A stretch of 64,000 nucleotides of DNA, taken from the NCBI RefSeq assembly GCF_900108475.1, contig NZ_FNWO01000008.1, forward strand, positions 62,001 to 126,000. Reading direction: 5' to 3'. The translations under genes were made by a program, and so were the position numbers. The notes below the pieces were generated by a model. It had not been told where the DNA came from, did not search any database, and worked only from the letters and a program-made list of their open reading frames with translations. This DNA comes from Magnetospirillum fulvum (GTDB taxonomy: Bacteria; Pseudomonadota; Alphaproteobacteria; Rhodospirillales; Magnetospirillaceae). Below, piece by piece: positions 1-33,000 of the stretch. Numbering within the stretch: the stretch's first letter is position 1; each line of letters begins with the position of its first letter.

Positions 1-268
1 CCGAACGGATGCCCAAGCACAAAATGGCGCTGGTGTTCCGCCGCTATTTCAAGGATTGCAGCCGCTGGGCACTCGACGGCGACACCAGCCACAAAGTCGA
101 TTTCCAGATTCATTGCGGCCCGGCGCTGGGGGCCTTCAACCAGTGGGTGGCCGACACCCCGTTGGCCTCGTGGCGCAACCGCCATGTCGATGAGATCGGG
201 CTGAAGCTGCTGGCCGAAACCGCCCGGGTGCTGGAGACGAGCTTTGCCCGGCTGGAGGGTCAGGCGCG

Positions 269-272
<4 letters not shown>
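1..272 (+). CDS. PfaD-family trans-acting enoyl reductase, C-terminal fragment
   Basis: Only the last ~90 residues are in the window; the frame is open through base 3, so the gene begins upstream. The segment with [10 protein letters not shown], then [16 protein letters not shown] and [12 protein letters not shown], matches the conserved C-terminus of PfaD/PksE-type FMN enoyl reductases that act in trans on trans-AT PKS intermediates (family knowledge). These proteins are often fused to or neighbours of the malonyl acyltransferase, so the loading AT that this window otherwise lacks may lie just upstream. Its TGA overlaps the ATG of the first PKS (ATGA), implying coupling. No internal start at base 9 is needed. 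Confidence 0.85.
254..259 (+). promoter_or_regulatory. Shine-Dalgarno for PKS1
   Basis: GGAGGG lies 9 bases before the ATG at 269, inside the end of the enoyl-reductase gene. It supports that start together with the ATGA overlap. Confidence 0.7.
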
Positions 273-19713
<19,441 letters not shown>

Positions 19714-19717
<4 letters not shown>

Positions 19718-21015
19718 ATAAAGCCTTCAAGGTTGCCATCATCGGCGGCGGCCCCACCGGCATCGGCGTCGGACGAGAATTGATCGACGGCGGCATCGCG
19801 TTCGACCTCTACGAAGCGTGCGACAATTTCGGCGGCGTGTGGAACAGCGGAGCGCCCTGCGGCCGCACCTACGAGTCGCTGCACCTGATCTCGCCCAAAT
19901 TCAACACCCAGGTGCCCGATTTCCCGATGCCGGACGCGTATCCGGTCTATCCCAATCACAAGCTGATGTGGCGCTACATCCTGTCCTATGCCGACCATTT
20001 CGGTCTGCGCGACCATGCCCGCTTCAACGCCCCGATCACCCGGCTCGACCGCGAGGGCGAGGGCTGGCGGCTGAAGAGCGGGGCCGGTCACGACGAGCAT
20101 TACGATCTGGTCGTGGTCTGCACCGGCTTGCATAACCAGCCGCTGTTCCCCGACCCGGCGCCGTCCGGCAGCTTTACCGGCGAGGTGCTGCATGCCCGCG
20201 ACTATAAGAGCCTGGACCAGTTGCGCGGCAAGCGGGTGTTGGTGGTGGGTGGCGGCAATTCCGGCTGCGACATCGCCGTCGATGCCGCCCACGCCGCCGC
20301 CGAGGTCAGCCACAGCACCCGGCGCGGCTATTACTACCAGCCGAAATTCATCGCCGGGAAGCCGACGCCGCAATGGATGATGGAACTGGGGGCCAAGTTC
20401 AAGACCCGCCAGGAGACGATGGCCTATATCGAGCAGGTGTTCAAACTGGCCGGGTACGACGCCACCGATTACGGTCTGCCCCGCCCCGATTATCCCCTCG
20501 ACGGGGCGCATCCGGTGATGAACTCGCTGATCCTCTATTACATCGGCCACGGCGACATCACGCCTAAGGGCGACATCGACAGCTTCGCCGGGAAGACCGT
20601 CACCTTCAAGGACGGCAGCCAGTCCGAGTTCGACCTGATCGTCTATGCCACCGGCTATCGCCGCGAGTTCCCCTTCCTCGACCGCGACCTGCTGGAGTGG
20701 AAAGCGGGCATCCCCGATCTGTTCCTCCATTCCACCCCGCGCAATCTCGACAATCTGCTGTTCATGGGCTTCATCAACTCGGCCGCCGGGCTGGGAGACG
20801 GGCTGAAGACCCAGGGTCTGTTCGTGCAGAATTACGCCCGCGCCCTGGCCGGGCGGACGCCGGGGCTGGAAAAATTCCTCGCCGCCAAGCAGGTCGATAA
20901 GCCCGACCTGGGCCAGGAATATTTCGTCAAATCCTACCGCCACCTGTGGGAGGCGGATTTGTGGAAGCTGCTGGCCGCGATGCGCCATTATCGCGACATG
21001 CTGGCGGGGAACTAA
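19714..21015 (+). CDS. Flavin-binding monooxygenase, PedG-like, acting at the PKS1/PKS2 junction
   Basis: This 433-residue class B flavoprotein monooxygenase has GGGPTG (residues 11-16) for FAD, a second dinucleotide motif GGGNSG (~179-184) for NADPH, and the family fingerprint FxGxxxHxxxY as FTGEVLHARDY (154-164). Such enzymes do Baeyer-Villiger-type or hydroxylation chemistry. It sits exactly between a PKS lacking its last ACP and a PKS opening with that ACP, as PedG sits between PedF and PedH in the pederin cluster, where it is held to cleave or oxygenate the bound chain. By analogy it should act on the ACP6-bound intermediate (inference). ATG overlaps the PKS1 stop (ATGA), with GAGGAG 11 bases upstream. 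Confidence 0.9.
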
Positions 21016-21032
21016 ACAACGGTGACCATGCG

Positions 21033-24000
21033 ATGACCGAGACCACCACCCCCGACATGGCCGATGCGATGAGCCGCCTGCTTGAGCAGGAGCTGATGGC
21101 GAGCATCGGCGTCGTTGCCCCAGCCGCCGACCGCCCCGCGGCGGCGGCGGCGACCGCCCCGGGGGTGGTGGACAATCGCCTGGAAGACGACGTGGTGGCG
21201 ATTGCCGCCGCCGCGTTGCGGATGCCGGTCGAACACTTGCTCCCCACCGAAAATCTGGCCAATTTCGGCATCGATTCGATCGCTATCACCGAGATCATGG
21301 TGCAGATTTCGCGGGTGTTTGGGATCTCGGTAGCCCCCACCACCTTTTTCGAAGCCCGCCACCTCAACGATCTCGCCCGGATTCTGCGCCAGCGCCACGG
21401 CACGGCGATCGAGGCCCATTACGCCCGCCGCGACCCGCCGCCCGCCCCCCCAGCACCAGCCCCGGCTCAGGTCTCGTCCGACGCAGCCGAGATCGGCGAC
21501 TGGCTGCGCCGTCACCGGGCGCTCCGCCGTCCGGCCCCGGTCCGGGCCGAGACGGGGAACGGCAACGCCCCTGTCGCAATCATCGCGATGGAGGGACGCT
21601 TTCCCCAAAGCCCCGACCTCGACGCGCTGGAACGTCACCTCGCCGCCGGAGACGATTGCATCAGCGAGGTGCCGCCCGAGCGCTGGGACTGGCGGGCAGT
21701 GTGGGGCGATCCGCGCCAAGGCCCCTTCACTCAGGTCAAATGGGGCGGCTTCGTCGATGGGATCGACCGGTTCGATGCCGCCAGCTTCAACATCGCGCCG
21801 CGCGAGGCCGAGCTGATCGACCCGCAGCACCGTCTGTTCATCGAATGCGTGTGGTCGCTGATCGAACGCGGCGGTTATGCGCCGGGGGGATTGAGCGGCA
21901 AGCGGGTCGGGCTGTTCCTTGGCATCAACCTGCTCGATTACACCGCGATGATCAATCGGGCCGGGTTGATGGATGCCCAGAAGATGACCGGGCTCGGTCA
22001 TTGCTTCTGCCCCAACCGGCTGTCGTTCCTGCTGGACGTCCACGGCCCCAGTCAGGCGATCGACACCGCCTGCTCCAGTGCGGCGGTGGCCCTGCACCGG
22101 GCGGTGATGAGCATCCGCCATGAAGGGTGCGAGATGGCGATCGCCGGTGGCTCGAACCTGATTTTGTCGCCCGAGCAGCACATCTTGTTCTCGCAATTGG
22201 GGATGCTGTCGCCGGGCGGCCGCTGCCGCCCGTTTGGCCGCGACACCGACGGCTATGCCCGCGCCGACGGCGTGGGCGCGGTGCTGCTGAAGCGTCTCGA
22301 TCTGGCCGAGCGCGACGGCGACCCGATCCTGGGGGTGATCCTGGCCAGCGCCGAGCATCATGGCGGCACCGCCACCTCGCTGACCGCGCCCAATCCTGCC
22401 GCCCAGGCGCGGATGATCGCCGACGCTCACCGCCAGGCCGGGATCGACCCGCGCAGCGTCACCCTGGTCGAATGTCACGGCACCGGAACGCGGTTAGGCG
22501 ATCCGGTCGAGATCGAGGGGCTAAAGACCGCCTTCGCCGATCTGTACGCCGAACGTGGCCTTCCCCCCGCCGCCCAGCCCCATTGCGGCCTGGGCTCGAT
22601 CAAGTCGAACATTGGCCATAGCGAAACCACCGCCGGTCTGGCCGGTTTGATCAAAATCTTGCTGGCGATGCGCAGCGGCACCCAGTACCGCTCGCTCCAT
22701 TGCGAGCCGCCCAACCCGCTGATCGACCTGACCGGCACCCCGTTCCGTCTGTTGGATCAGGCGCGGCCCTGGACCCGCCCGGTGATCGACGGAGCCGAGA
22801 TGCCGCGCCGCGCCGGTCTCAGTTCGTTCGGGGCTGGTGGAGCCAACGTCCATCTGGTGATTGAGGAATACCGCCCGGCCAAGGCCACCGCCCCGGCCCC
22901 CGGTCCCCGCCCGCTGGTGGTGCCGGTGTCGGCGCGGAGTGAGGACGGATTGCGCCGCCTCGTCGCCGCACTCCGCCCCCTGGTCGCGACCGCCGATCTC
23001 GACGATTTCGCTTATACCCTTCAGACTGGCCGCGATGCCCTCTCCGTCCGCGTCGCCTTCGTCGTCCGCGATGCGGCCGATCTGGCCCGGCAGATGGACG
23101 CTTTCGTCGCCGGATCGCACCACGGCATCGCCTACGGCACGCCGGATCGGCGCCGTTCGGTCTCGACGATTACCGACAGCGACCCCGCCCGGATCGCCGC
23201 CCGCTGGGTCGCGGGCGACTTTGTCGATTGGTCGCGCCTGTGGAGCGAGGGACGCCGCCATCGGCTGGCGCTGCCACCGACCCCGTTCGAGTCCAAGCGC
23301 TTCTGGCTGCCGGTGGCGGAGACGGAGACGAAAGCGACAGCGACAGCGACCCCGGAACGGGTCGGTCTGCCGCCGCTCAAGGAAAGCGGCCCCGATCGCT
23401 GGCGCGTCGGGCTGACCGGACGCGAAGTCTTCCTGACCGACCATCGCCTGGGCGAAACGCCGGTGCTGCCCGGCGTCGTCTATCTCGAACTGGCGCGGGC
23501 GGCGGCGGGGCGGGCCGGTCTGACCGTGGGCGCGCTCCGCAACGTGGTGTGGATCAGGCCGTTGAGCGTGACCGCTCCGACCGAGATCGAGATCAGGCTC
23601 GACCGCGCCGCCGCCCGGATCGAAATCCTGGGCCGCGACGACATCCTGCACGCCCAGATCCGGCTGGATTTTGCCGCCCCCGCTCCGGGAGAGCGCCATG
23701 ACCTCGCCGCTCTGGAGGCGGCCCAGACCGCGCACTACAGCGCCGAACAGGTCTATGCGATCTTCGACCGGATGGGGCTTCATTACGGCCCCGGTCACCG
23801 CGCCATCGAGCATCTGTCGATCGGTCCCGGTCCCCAGGTGCTGGCCCGTCTGACCCTGCCGCCCGCGCTGGCCGGGTCGCTCGAGTCGTTCGGTCTGCAT
23901 CCCAGCCTGCTCGACGGCGCTTTCCAGTCCGCGCTGGGGATGGCACTGGCCGAGGGGCCGAGCGACAGCGCCGCCCTGCCCTTCGCGATCGACCGGGTCG

Positions 24001-27000
24001 AGCCGGTGGGAGCGCTGGCCCCGGTGATGTGGGCCTATCTTCGCCCCGCCGCCGAGTCCGACGCCGCCCTGCGTGTCCGCAGCCATGATATCGACCTGAT
24101 CGGCGAGGACGGCACGGTGCGGGTGCGGCTGCGCGGGTTCGCCACCCGCCTGCCCGAGCCGCAAAGCGTGCTGACTTTCGCCCCGCGCTGGCAGCCCCTC
24201 CGGGCGATGAGCGCGCCGCCCGCCGCCCGCCGGGTTCTGTGGGCCGACGACATCGCCGATCCGGCTGTGCCGCTCGAGACCCGCTACGCCCTGGTGACGA
24301 CGGCGCTGCTGGCCGAGATGCAGGGGGCCGACGGGCTGGTGCAGTTGGTCTGCACCGACGATCCCGCCGGCGAGCCGCTGTCGGGCGCGCTGGGCCTGCT
24401 GCGGAGCGCCACCCAGGAGCGGCCGAAGATCGGCGGACAGGTCGTGATCGTGCCCGCCGGGCTCGACCGCGCACTGGTCGCGGCACGGCTGGAGGAGGCC
24501 GCCCTAGCCGGAGCCGGAGCCCGGCTGCGGCTGGAAAACGGAACGCTGTGGCAGGAGGGATGGGAGGACGTCGCCGCCGCCCCGGCATCGCCGCCGTGGC
24601 GGGACGGCAAGGTCTATCTGATTACCGGCGGGCTGGGTGGGCTGGGCCGCCAATTGACCCGCGCCATCCGCACCGCCGCGCCACAGGCGGTGGTGGTGCT
24701 GGCCGGACGCCGCCTTGGCGAAGAGGCGCAGGGCTGGCTCGCGGCTCAGGGGGAGGCGGTCCGCTTCGTCCCGGTCGATCTGACCGATGCCGACGCGGTC
24801 GCCGCCCTAATCGAGGACATCCGCCGCCGCGACGGCAGGCTGGACGGGGTGATTCATGCCGCCGGGCTGCTGCGCGACGGAACGGTCGCGGGCAAGAGTG
24901 CGGCGACCCTGGCCGAGGTGCTGGCCCCCAAGGTCGATGGCACCCTTCACCTCGACCGCGCCCTGGGCGATGCGCCGCTTGATTTCTTCGTGCTGTTCTC
25001 GTCGGTGGCTGGGGTGTGGGGCAGTTTCGGTCAGGCCGATTATGCCGCCGCCAACGCCTTCCTCGACGGTTTCGCCGCCGCGCGCGAGGTGCGCCGCCGC
25101 GCCGGTCTGGTCCATGGCCGCACCGTCGCCATTGCCTGGCCGTTATGGGCCGAGGGCGGGATGACGATCGACGCCGAAACGCGGACAATGATGACCCGCA
25201 CCACCGGATTGGTGCCGCTCGGCACCGCCGAGGGACTGGCCGCCTTGGCCGCCGCCCTGGTCGGGAGCGAGCCGCGCCTGCTGGTGCTGGCGGGCGATGC
25301 CGAGCGGTTGCGCCGCCGGATGGAGGGGCCTCCCGCCGCCAAACCTGCCGCGACCGTCGCCGCCGGTCCGGCCGCCGCCCCGCCCGGCCTCGAGGAAAAG
25401 CTGTTGGCGGCGCTGATCGGCGCCGCTGCCCACCAATTGAAGGTATCGGCCGCCGACCTCGCCAGCGACGAGGAACTGACCGCCTATGGCTTCGATTCGA
25501 TCGGGTTTACCCAATTCGCCAACGCCCTCAACCTCCGCTTCGGGTTGGACCTGACCCCCACCCTGTTCTTCGAATACCCGACCCTGGCGGCGCTGGCCGC
25601 CCATCTGAGCGCGAGCAACGGCGCAAGCTTGGCCGAACAGCTTGGAATCGCGCCGGTCGTAACGCCCATCCCGGTCGTAACGCCGACGCCCGCTCCGGTT
25701 CAGGTCACCCTCGCCACCCCCGCGATTGCGCGCGCGACCCCGCCCGCCGCCGCCGACGATCCGGTCGCGATCATCGGCTTTAGCGGTGTCTTTCCCCAGG
25801 CCGCCGACGTCTCGTCCTTCTGGGCCAACCTGGAAGCGGGGCGCGATTGCATCGGCGAGGTTCCGTCCCAGCGCTGGGACTGGCAGGCAGCGGGCACCCT
25901 GGCCCAGGGCGGCTTCATCGACGGAATCGACCGCTTCGACGCCGGATTCTTCGGCCTGTCGGCACCGGAAGCGCGGATGATCGACCCGCAACAGCGGTTG
26001 CTGCTGACCCAGGCGTGGCGGCTGTTCGAGGATGCCGGGATTCCCGCCCGCAAACTGGCCGGAACCGATACCGGGGTGTTCATCGGCATCGCCGATACCG
26101 GCTATGGCCGCCTGCTGGCCCAAAGCGGGGCGGGGATCGAAGGCTATGCGATGACCGGTCTGGCCCCGTCGCTCGGCCCCAACCGGATCAGCTTTCATTT
26201 CGACCTGCACGGCCCCAGCGTCGCCATCGAGACCGCCTGCTCAAGCGCGCTGGTCGCCCTCCACCGCGCCGCCCTAGCAATCCGCGACGGCACCTGCGAG
26301 GTCGCGATCGCGGGCGGCATCAACACCTTGTTGCTGCCCGATTCGTTCATCGGTTTCGCCAAGGCCGGGATGCTGGCGGCGGACGGACGCTGCAAGACCT
26401 TCTCGGACGCCGCCAACGGCTATGCGCGCGGCGAAGGCGTCGGTCTGGTGCTGCTGAAGCGCCTCAGCGCAGCCAGACGCGACGGCAACCGGATTACCGC
26501 CGTGATCCGCGCCAGCGGCGAGAATCATGGCGGCCGCGCCAGTTCGCTGACCGCACCCAATCCCCGCGCCCAAGCCGACCTGCTGCGCGCCACCTATGCT
26601 CGCGCCGGGTTCGACCCCCGAACGCTTGGCTATATCGAGGCCCACGGCACCGGCACCCCGCTCGGCGATCCGATCGAGGTCGAAGCGCTGCGCGCCGCCT
26701 TCGCCGATCTGACCCGCGACGCCGAACGCCGCTTTGGCCCGGCTCCGGCGATGGCGTGCGGGCTGGGCTCGGTCAAATCGAATATCGGTCATCTCGAACT
26801 GGCCGCCGGGATCGCCGGGCTGATCAAGGTGCTGTTGCAGATGCGGCATGGCACCCTGGTCAAGACGCTGCATTGCGAGCGGCTCAACCCCTATCTCAAG
26901 CTCGACGACAGCCCGTTCGAGGTGATCCGCGAGACCCGGCCATGGAGTCCGCCGGTCGATGGCGCGGGGCGGCCCCTGCCCCGCCGCGCCGGGATCAGCA

Positions 27001-30000
27001 GTTTCGGCTTTGGCGGCACCAACGCCCATGTCGTCATCGAGGAAATGCCGCCCGAACCGGAGCAGACGGGACGCGCGTCCCCCGGCCCGGCCCTGCTGGT
27101 GCTGTCGGCCCAGTCGGAAGAGGCGCTGCGGCGGATGGCGCTCGATCTGCGCGGGATGCTCGACCGCCATGATCTGGCCGACATCGCCTTTTCCCTGCAA
27201 ACCCGCCGCGACGCGCTGGAGCATCGGCTCGGCTTCGTCGCCGGGTCGCCCGCCGAGGCGGCGCTGCGGCTCGATGCCTTCCTGGCCGGAACCGACGATC
27301 CCGCCCTTCATCTCGGCCGGGTCCGCCGCAGCCGGAGCGCGGTGTCGGTGCTGGAAAGCGATGCCGAGGTGGCGCGCGCCATCGCCGGGCTGGCCGGACG
27401 CGGCCGCGCCGACGGATTGATCGAGGTCTGGGCCAAGGGCTTCCCGGTCGATTGGACCCTGCTCTATGGCGAATCCCGGCCCCGCGCCGTCGATCTGCCG
27501 GGCTATCCGCTGGCCGAGACCCGCTATTGGCCGGACCATGTCGCCGCCCCCCAGCCGGTCGCGGCGGTACTCCCCCCGACGCCCCAGCCCGAACCGGTCG
27601 AAGAGAGCGTGGAAGAGGAGCGGAGCGACGAAGCCGATCCGGTCGCCGCCGCGCGGGCGGCCCTGACCGAAATCGCCGCCCGCGTGCTGGAGGTCGGGCC
27701 GGAGGTGCTCGACCCCGACGCCGAACTGGGCGAATTCGGCTTTGATTCGATCACGATGACCGGCTTCGCCGCCAAGGTGAACGCCGAGCTGGGCCTGTCG
27801 CTGACCCCGGCCGACTTCTTCGAATTCGCCACCTTGAACCGGCTGGCCCGCCATATCGCGGGCAGCGTCACGGTGCCGCGCCAGCCCAAACCGGCCGCGC
27901 CCCGTCCCGCCGCCCCGCTCCGGGTCGCGCCGATTCCGGCGGTCGTCGCCTCGGCCCCGGTTCCGCGCGCGCCTGCCCCCGACGCGGGCGATCCGATCGC
28001 GATCGTCGGCTTTTCCTGCTGCTTTCCAAAGGCGCGGGACGGCGACGCCTTTTGGGACAATCTGAAGAACGGGCAGGATTGCATCACCCGCATTCCCGCC
28101 GACCGCTGGGACTGGCAGGCCTTCGACGGCGACCCCAAGGTCGAGCAGGGCAAGACCAACATCCATTGGGGCGGCTTCATCGAGGGCGTGTTCGAGTTCG
28201 ACCCGTTGTTCTTCGGCATCAGCCCGCGCGAAGCCAAGCTGATGGACCCGCAGCAGCGTCTGGTGATGATGCATGTGTGGAAGGCGATCGAGGATTCCGG
28301 TCACGCCCCGCGCAGCCTCGCCGGTCGCCGCGTCGGCCTGTTCGTCGGCACCTCGTCCAGCGGCTATCGCGACATCATCGGCGACGACACCGGGGCCGAG
28401 GGCTATGTCGCGACCGGAGCGGTGCCGTCGATCGGCCCGAACCGGATCAGCTATTTCCTCGATTGGCATGGCCCGAGCGAGCCGGTCGAAACCGCCTGCT
28501 CCAGCACCCTGGTGGCACTGCACCGGGCGATTCAGGCGATGCGGGGCGGCGATTGCGACATGGCGGTGGTGGGCGGCGTCAACACCATCGTCACCCCCGA
28601 GGCCCACATCAATTTCGCCAAGGCCGGGATGCTGTCGCCCGATGGCCGCTGCAAAACCTTTTCGGCCCAGGCCAACGGCTATGTCCGGGGCGAAGGCGTC
28701 GGCATGGTGGTGCTGAAATTCCTGTCCGAGGCCGAACGCGACGGCGACCCGATCCTGGCACTGGTGCGGGGATCGGCGGTCAATCACGGCGGCCGGGCCA
28801 ATTCGCTGACCGCGCCCAACACCGCCGCCCAGACCGACCTGCTGCGCGAGGCCCAGGCCCGCGCCGGGCTCGACCCCGCCACCATCGGCTATATCGAGGC
28901 CCACGGCACCGGTACCCCGCTTGGCGATCCGGTCGAGATCAACGCGCTGAAAGCGGCCTTCCGCGACACCACGGGCGCCCGGATCGGGATCGGCTCGGTC
29001 AAGACCAATATCGGCCATCTCGAACTGGCCGCCGGAGCCGCCGGGCTGATCAAGGTGCTGTTGCAGATGGAGCACGCCACCCTGGCCCCCAGCCTCCATT
29101 GCGCCGAAATCAACCCCTATATCGACCTTGGCGACGGGCCGTTCCGCATCGTCCGCGCCGCCGAAGCGTGGCAACCGGCCACGGACGGCCAGGGCCGCCC
29201 GCTGCCCCGCCGCGCCGGGCTCAGCAGCTTCGGCTTTGGCGGCGTCAACGCCCATGTGATCCTCGAGCATTACCAACACCCCCCCGCCCCGGCCCGGCCC
29301 CGGACCGGCCCGGTCGTCATCGTGCTGTCGGCCCGGGACGGCGACCGGCTGCGCGATCAGGCCCGCAATCTGCTGGAGGTGGTCGCCTCGGGCAGGATCG
29401 CCGAGACCGACCTCGACGATCTCGCCTACACCCTTCAGGTTGGGCGGGACGCGATGCGGGTCCGCTGGGCGGCGGCTATCGACTCGTTGGCGCAATTGCG
29501 GGAGCGGCTGACCGCCTTCCTGAACGGAGAGACCGGCGACACGGCCAAGCTGGAGGCCGGACACAAAGCGGGCGCGCCGCTCGATCCGTCCCTGCCTGCG
29601 GCGACGCTGGCGACGCGCTGGCTGGCAGGCGACACGGTCGATTGGGCGGCGCGGGCGGGAAACGGGCGGCGACGGCTGCGCCTGCCGACCTATCCCTTCG
29701 CCCGCGACAGCTACCACATCAACGCCAGCTTCGCCGGATCGGCAGCGGCAGTGCGGAAAAGCGGGGCCTTCACCTGGCGTCTGTCCTGCGACGATTTCGT
29801 CCTGCGCGACCACCGGGTCGGAGGAGCCCGCCTCCTTCCCGGCGCGATGGGGCTGGAACTGGCCCGCGCCGCCTTTGCCGCCGGAGCCGGATTCGCCCCG
29901 GTGGTGCTGCGCCGGGTGGTATGGCAATCGCCGTTGCGGCTGGACCAGGGCAGCGTCACCGCGACACTGCCGCTCGGCCCGGCCGAGGACGGTGCCTTTG

Positions 30001-33000
30001 CCGTCCGCCTGCTGAGCGGCGGCCCCGATTCGATTCCCCACATGCTGGGACTGATCGCGCCGCTCGGTGCGCCCGCTCCGGCTCCGCTCGATCTCGCCGC
30101 CCTGCGCCAACGCTGCCCGGACAGCCTCGATGTCGAGACGTTGTACCGGCGCTTCCGCGCGTTGGGGCTGGAGTATGGCCCGGCCTTCCGGGCGCTGGCG
30201 GCCTTGCATGTCGGCGAAGGGGCGGTGCTGGCGCAAATCCGCCTGCCCGACGCGGCGGCGGGAACCTCGTTCGCGCTACATCCCAGCATCGTCGATGCCG
30301 CCTTCCAGGCCGTGCTGGGCCTGTTCCCCGCCGAGGGCGGCACCAGTACGGCGATCCCGTTCGGTCTGGATGAAGCCGAGGTTTTCGCCCCCACCCAAGC
30401 CGCGATGTGGGCCTTTGTCCGCCGGGCCGAGAGCAGCGCTCAGGTTCACCGGTTCGACATCGACCTCGCCGACGACAGCGGACGGCTCTGCCAGCGCCTC
30501 TCCGGCTTCTCGCTGCGCGAATTGAAGAAAACGGCCCGGAGCGAGAGCGACAGCGGGCTTCGCGCCGCCACCCTCGCCCATCTGGCCGGATTGGTCGCGC
30601 GCGAGGCCAATGTCGCCGAAGCCGAGGTCGAAGCCGAGGCGACGCTTGATGCCTATGGCATAGATTCGGTGATGATCGTCCGGCTGACCGACGCGCTGGA
30701 AGCCGATTTCAGTCCGTTGCCGAAGACGCTGTTCTTCGAATACCGCACCCTTGAGCATTTGAGCGGCTATTTCCTCGCCCACCATCGCGACGCCCTGGTC
30801 CGGTTGCTGGGCGGAGCCGAGCCCCCTCCGCCGCCCCCGCCACTGGCCCCGCCGCCTGCGGGCGGCAACACTCCGCCCGACCCGGCCCGCGCCGCGCCGC
30901 TGGTCGCCGCCGCCGAGACCCCGATCGCGATCATCGGGATGGCCGGGCGCTTTCCCGGAGCCGACGATCTCGATGGATTCTGGCACCGGCTCGAATCGGG
31001 CTTTGACGGCATCACCGAAATCCCGGCCGAGCGGTGGGACCATGCCCGCTTCTATGACCCGAAACCGGGTATCCCGGGCAAGACCAACAGCAAATGGGGC
31101 GGCTTTCTCGACGGCGTCGAGTGCTTCGATCCGCTGTTCTTCAACATCGCCCCGCGCGAGGCGAACTATATCGACCCGCAGGACCGCCTGTTCCTGCAAT
31201 GCGCCTGGGAAACGCTGGAGAATGCGGGCTATACCCGCGCCAGCCTGCCCCGCGCCGCGTCCCCGATGGATGGCGGCGATGTCGGAATCTTCGTCGGGGT
31301 GATGTACGAGGAATACCAGTTGTACGGAGCCGAGCGGACCCAGGCCGGTCAACCGCTGGCGCTGTCGGGCTCGGCCGCCTCGATCGCCAACCGGGTGTCG
31401 TCGTTCTGCGGCTTCCACGGCCCCAGCCTCGCCGTCGATACGATGTGTTCGTCGTCGTTGACCGCGTTGCATCTCGCCTGCGAGTCGCTGCGGGCCGGAT
31501 CGTGCCGGATGGCGCTGGCCGGGGGCGTCAACCTGACGCTGCACCCCAACAAATATCTGGCCCTGGCCCAGGGCCGCTTCCTGTCATCATCGGGACGTTG
31601 CGGCAGCTTTGGCGAAGGCGGCGACGGCTATGTGCCGGGGGAAGGCGTGGGCGCGGTGCTGTTGAAGCCGCTGGCCGAGGCCGAAGCCGACGGCGACCGC
31701 ATCCTGGGGATCATCCGCGCCAGCGCGCTCAACCATGGCGGCCACACCAACGGTTATACCGTCCCCAATCCGGCGGCGCAGGCGGCGGTGATCGGCCGGG
31801 CGCTGGCGGCCGCCCGCCTCGACCCGCGCCTGATCGGCTATGTCGAAGCCCACGGCACCGGAACCAAATTGGGCGATCCGATCGAGATCGCCGCGCTGAC
31901 CCGAGCCTTTGGCGCGTATACCGCCGACACCGGCTTTTGCGCGATCGGGTCGGTGAAGTCGAATATCGGCCATTGCGAAAGCGCTGCCGGAATCGCCGGG
32001 CTGGCTAAGGTGCTGTTGCAGATGCGCCACCGCACCCTGGTGCCGTCGCTGCATTCGCGGGTGCTCAATTCCGGCATTGATTTTGCCCGAACCCCCTTCG
32101 TCGTCCAGCAGCAGGCCGCGCCCTGGCCCCAGCCCCGCCGAGGCGAGCGCGAGGAACCGCGTCGGGCCGGGCTGTCGTCCTTTGGCGCGGGCGGGGCCAA
32201 CGCCCATGTGATCGTTGAAGAGTATCTACCGCCGCCCCAGCCGGTCCAGCCGCCGCGCCGTCACGTCTTCGTATTGTCGGCCCGCGATCCCGACCGGCTG
32301 GCGGAGGCGACAACGCGGCTGCGCGCCCGGCTCGACCGGCTGGCGGAGGCCGATCTGGCCGCGCTGGCCTGGACCTTGCAGACCGGGCGCGAGGGGTTCG
32401 AGGAGCGGCTGGCGATCGTTGCCGATAGCAAAGAGGCGCTGATCGCCGCGCTTGATCGCGGCGACGGCGTGCGCGGCCGGGCCAAACGCGGCCAGGGCCG
32501 GGTCGCGACGGGCGAGGCGGCGACACTCGCCGCCGCCTGGGTCGGCGGGGCCGAAATCGACTGGCGAGCGCTGTGGGTCGGGCCGGTTCCCACCCGTCTG
32601 GCGCTGCCGACCTATCCCTTTGCCCGCGAACGCTATTGGGTGCCGGGACTGCCCCTCGCCGCCACGCCCGCCACGCCCCGGACAGTCGATGCCGCCCCGG
32701 CCCTGCCGCTGTTCTTTGCCCCCCGCTGGAGCGAACGCGCAGCCGCCCCCGGGGCGCTCCCGCTCGCCGAAACCCGGCTGGTCGTGCTGGTCGAGCCGCC
32801 CGCCACGGCCGTGGCGGGGCTGACCGAGGCACTGGCTCCGGCCGAGGTGGTGACGCTGGCCCCCGCCCCCTATCCCGATCAGGCCGCCCGGCTGCTGGAC
32901 CTGATCCAGGCCCTGTTCCGCCGCCGCCCCGAGAGCGCCCTGGTCCAACTGGTGGTGCCACCCGACAGCCGCCACGAGGGACTGGCGGGATTGCTGCGCT

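Noticed and set aside
20946-21032. Upstream extension of PKS2 to 20946
   Set aside because: It lies inside the monooxygenase coding sequence; the ATG at 21033 follows the stop at 21015 and begins the ACP region.
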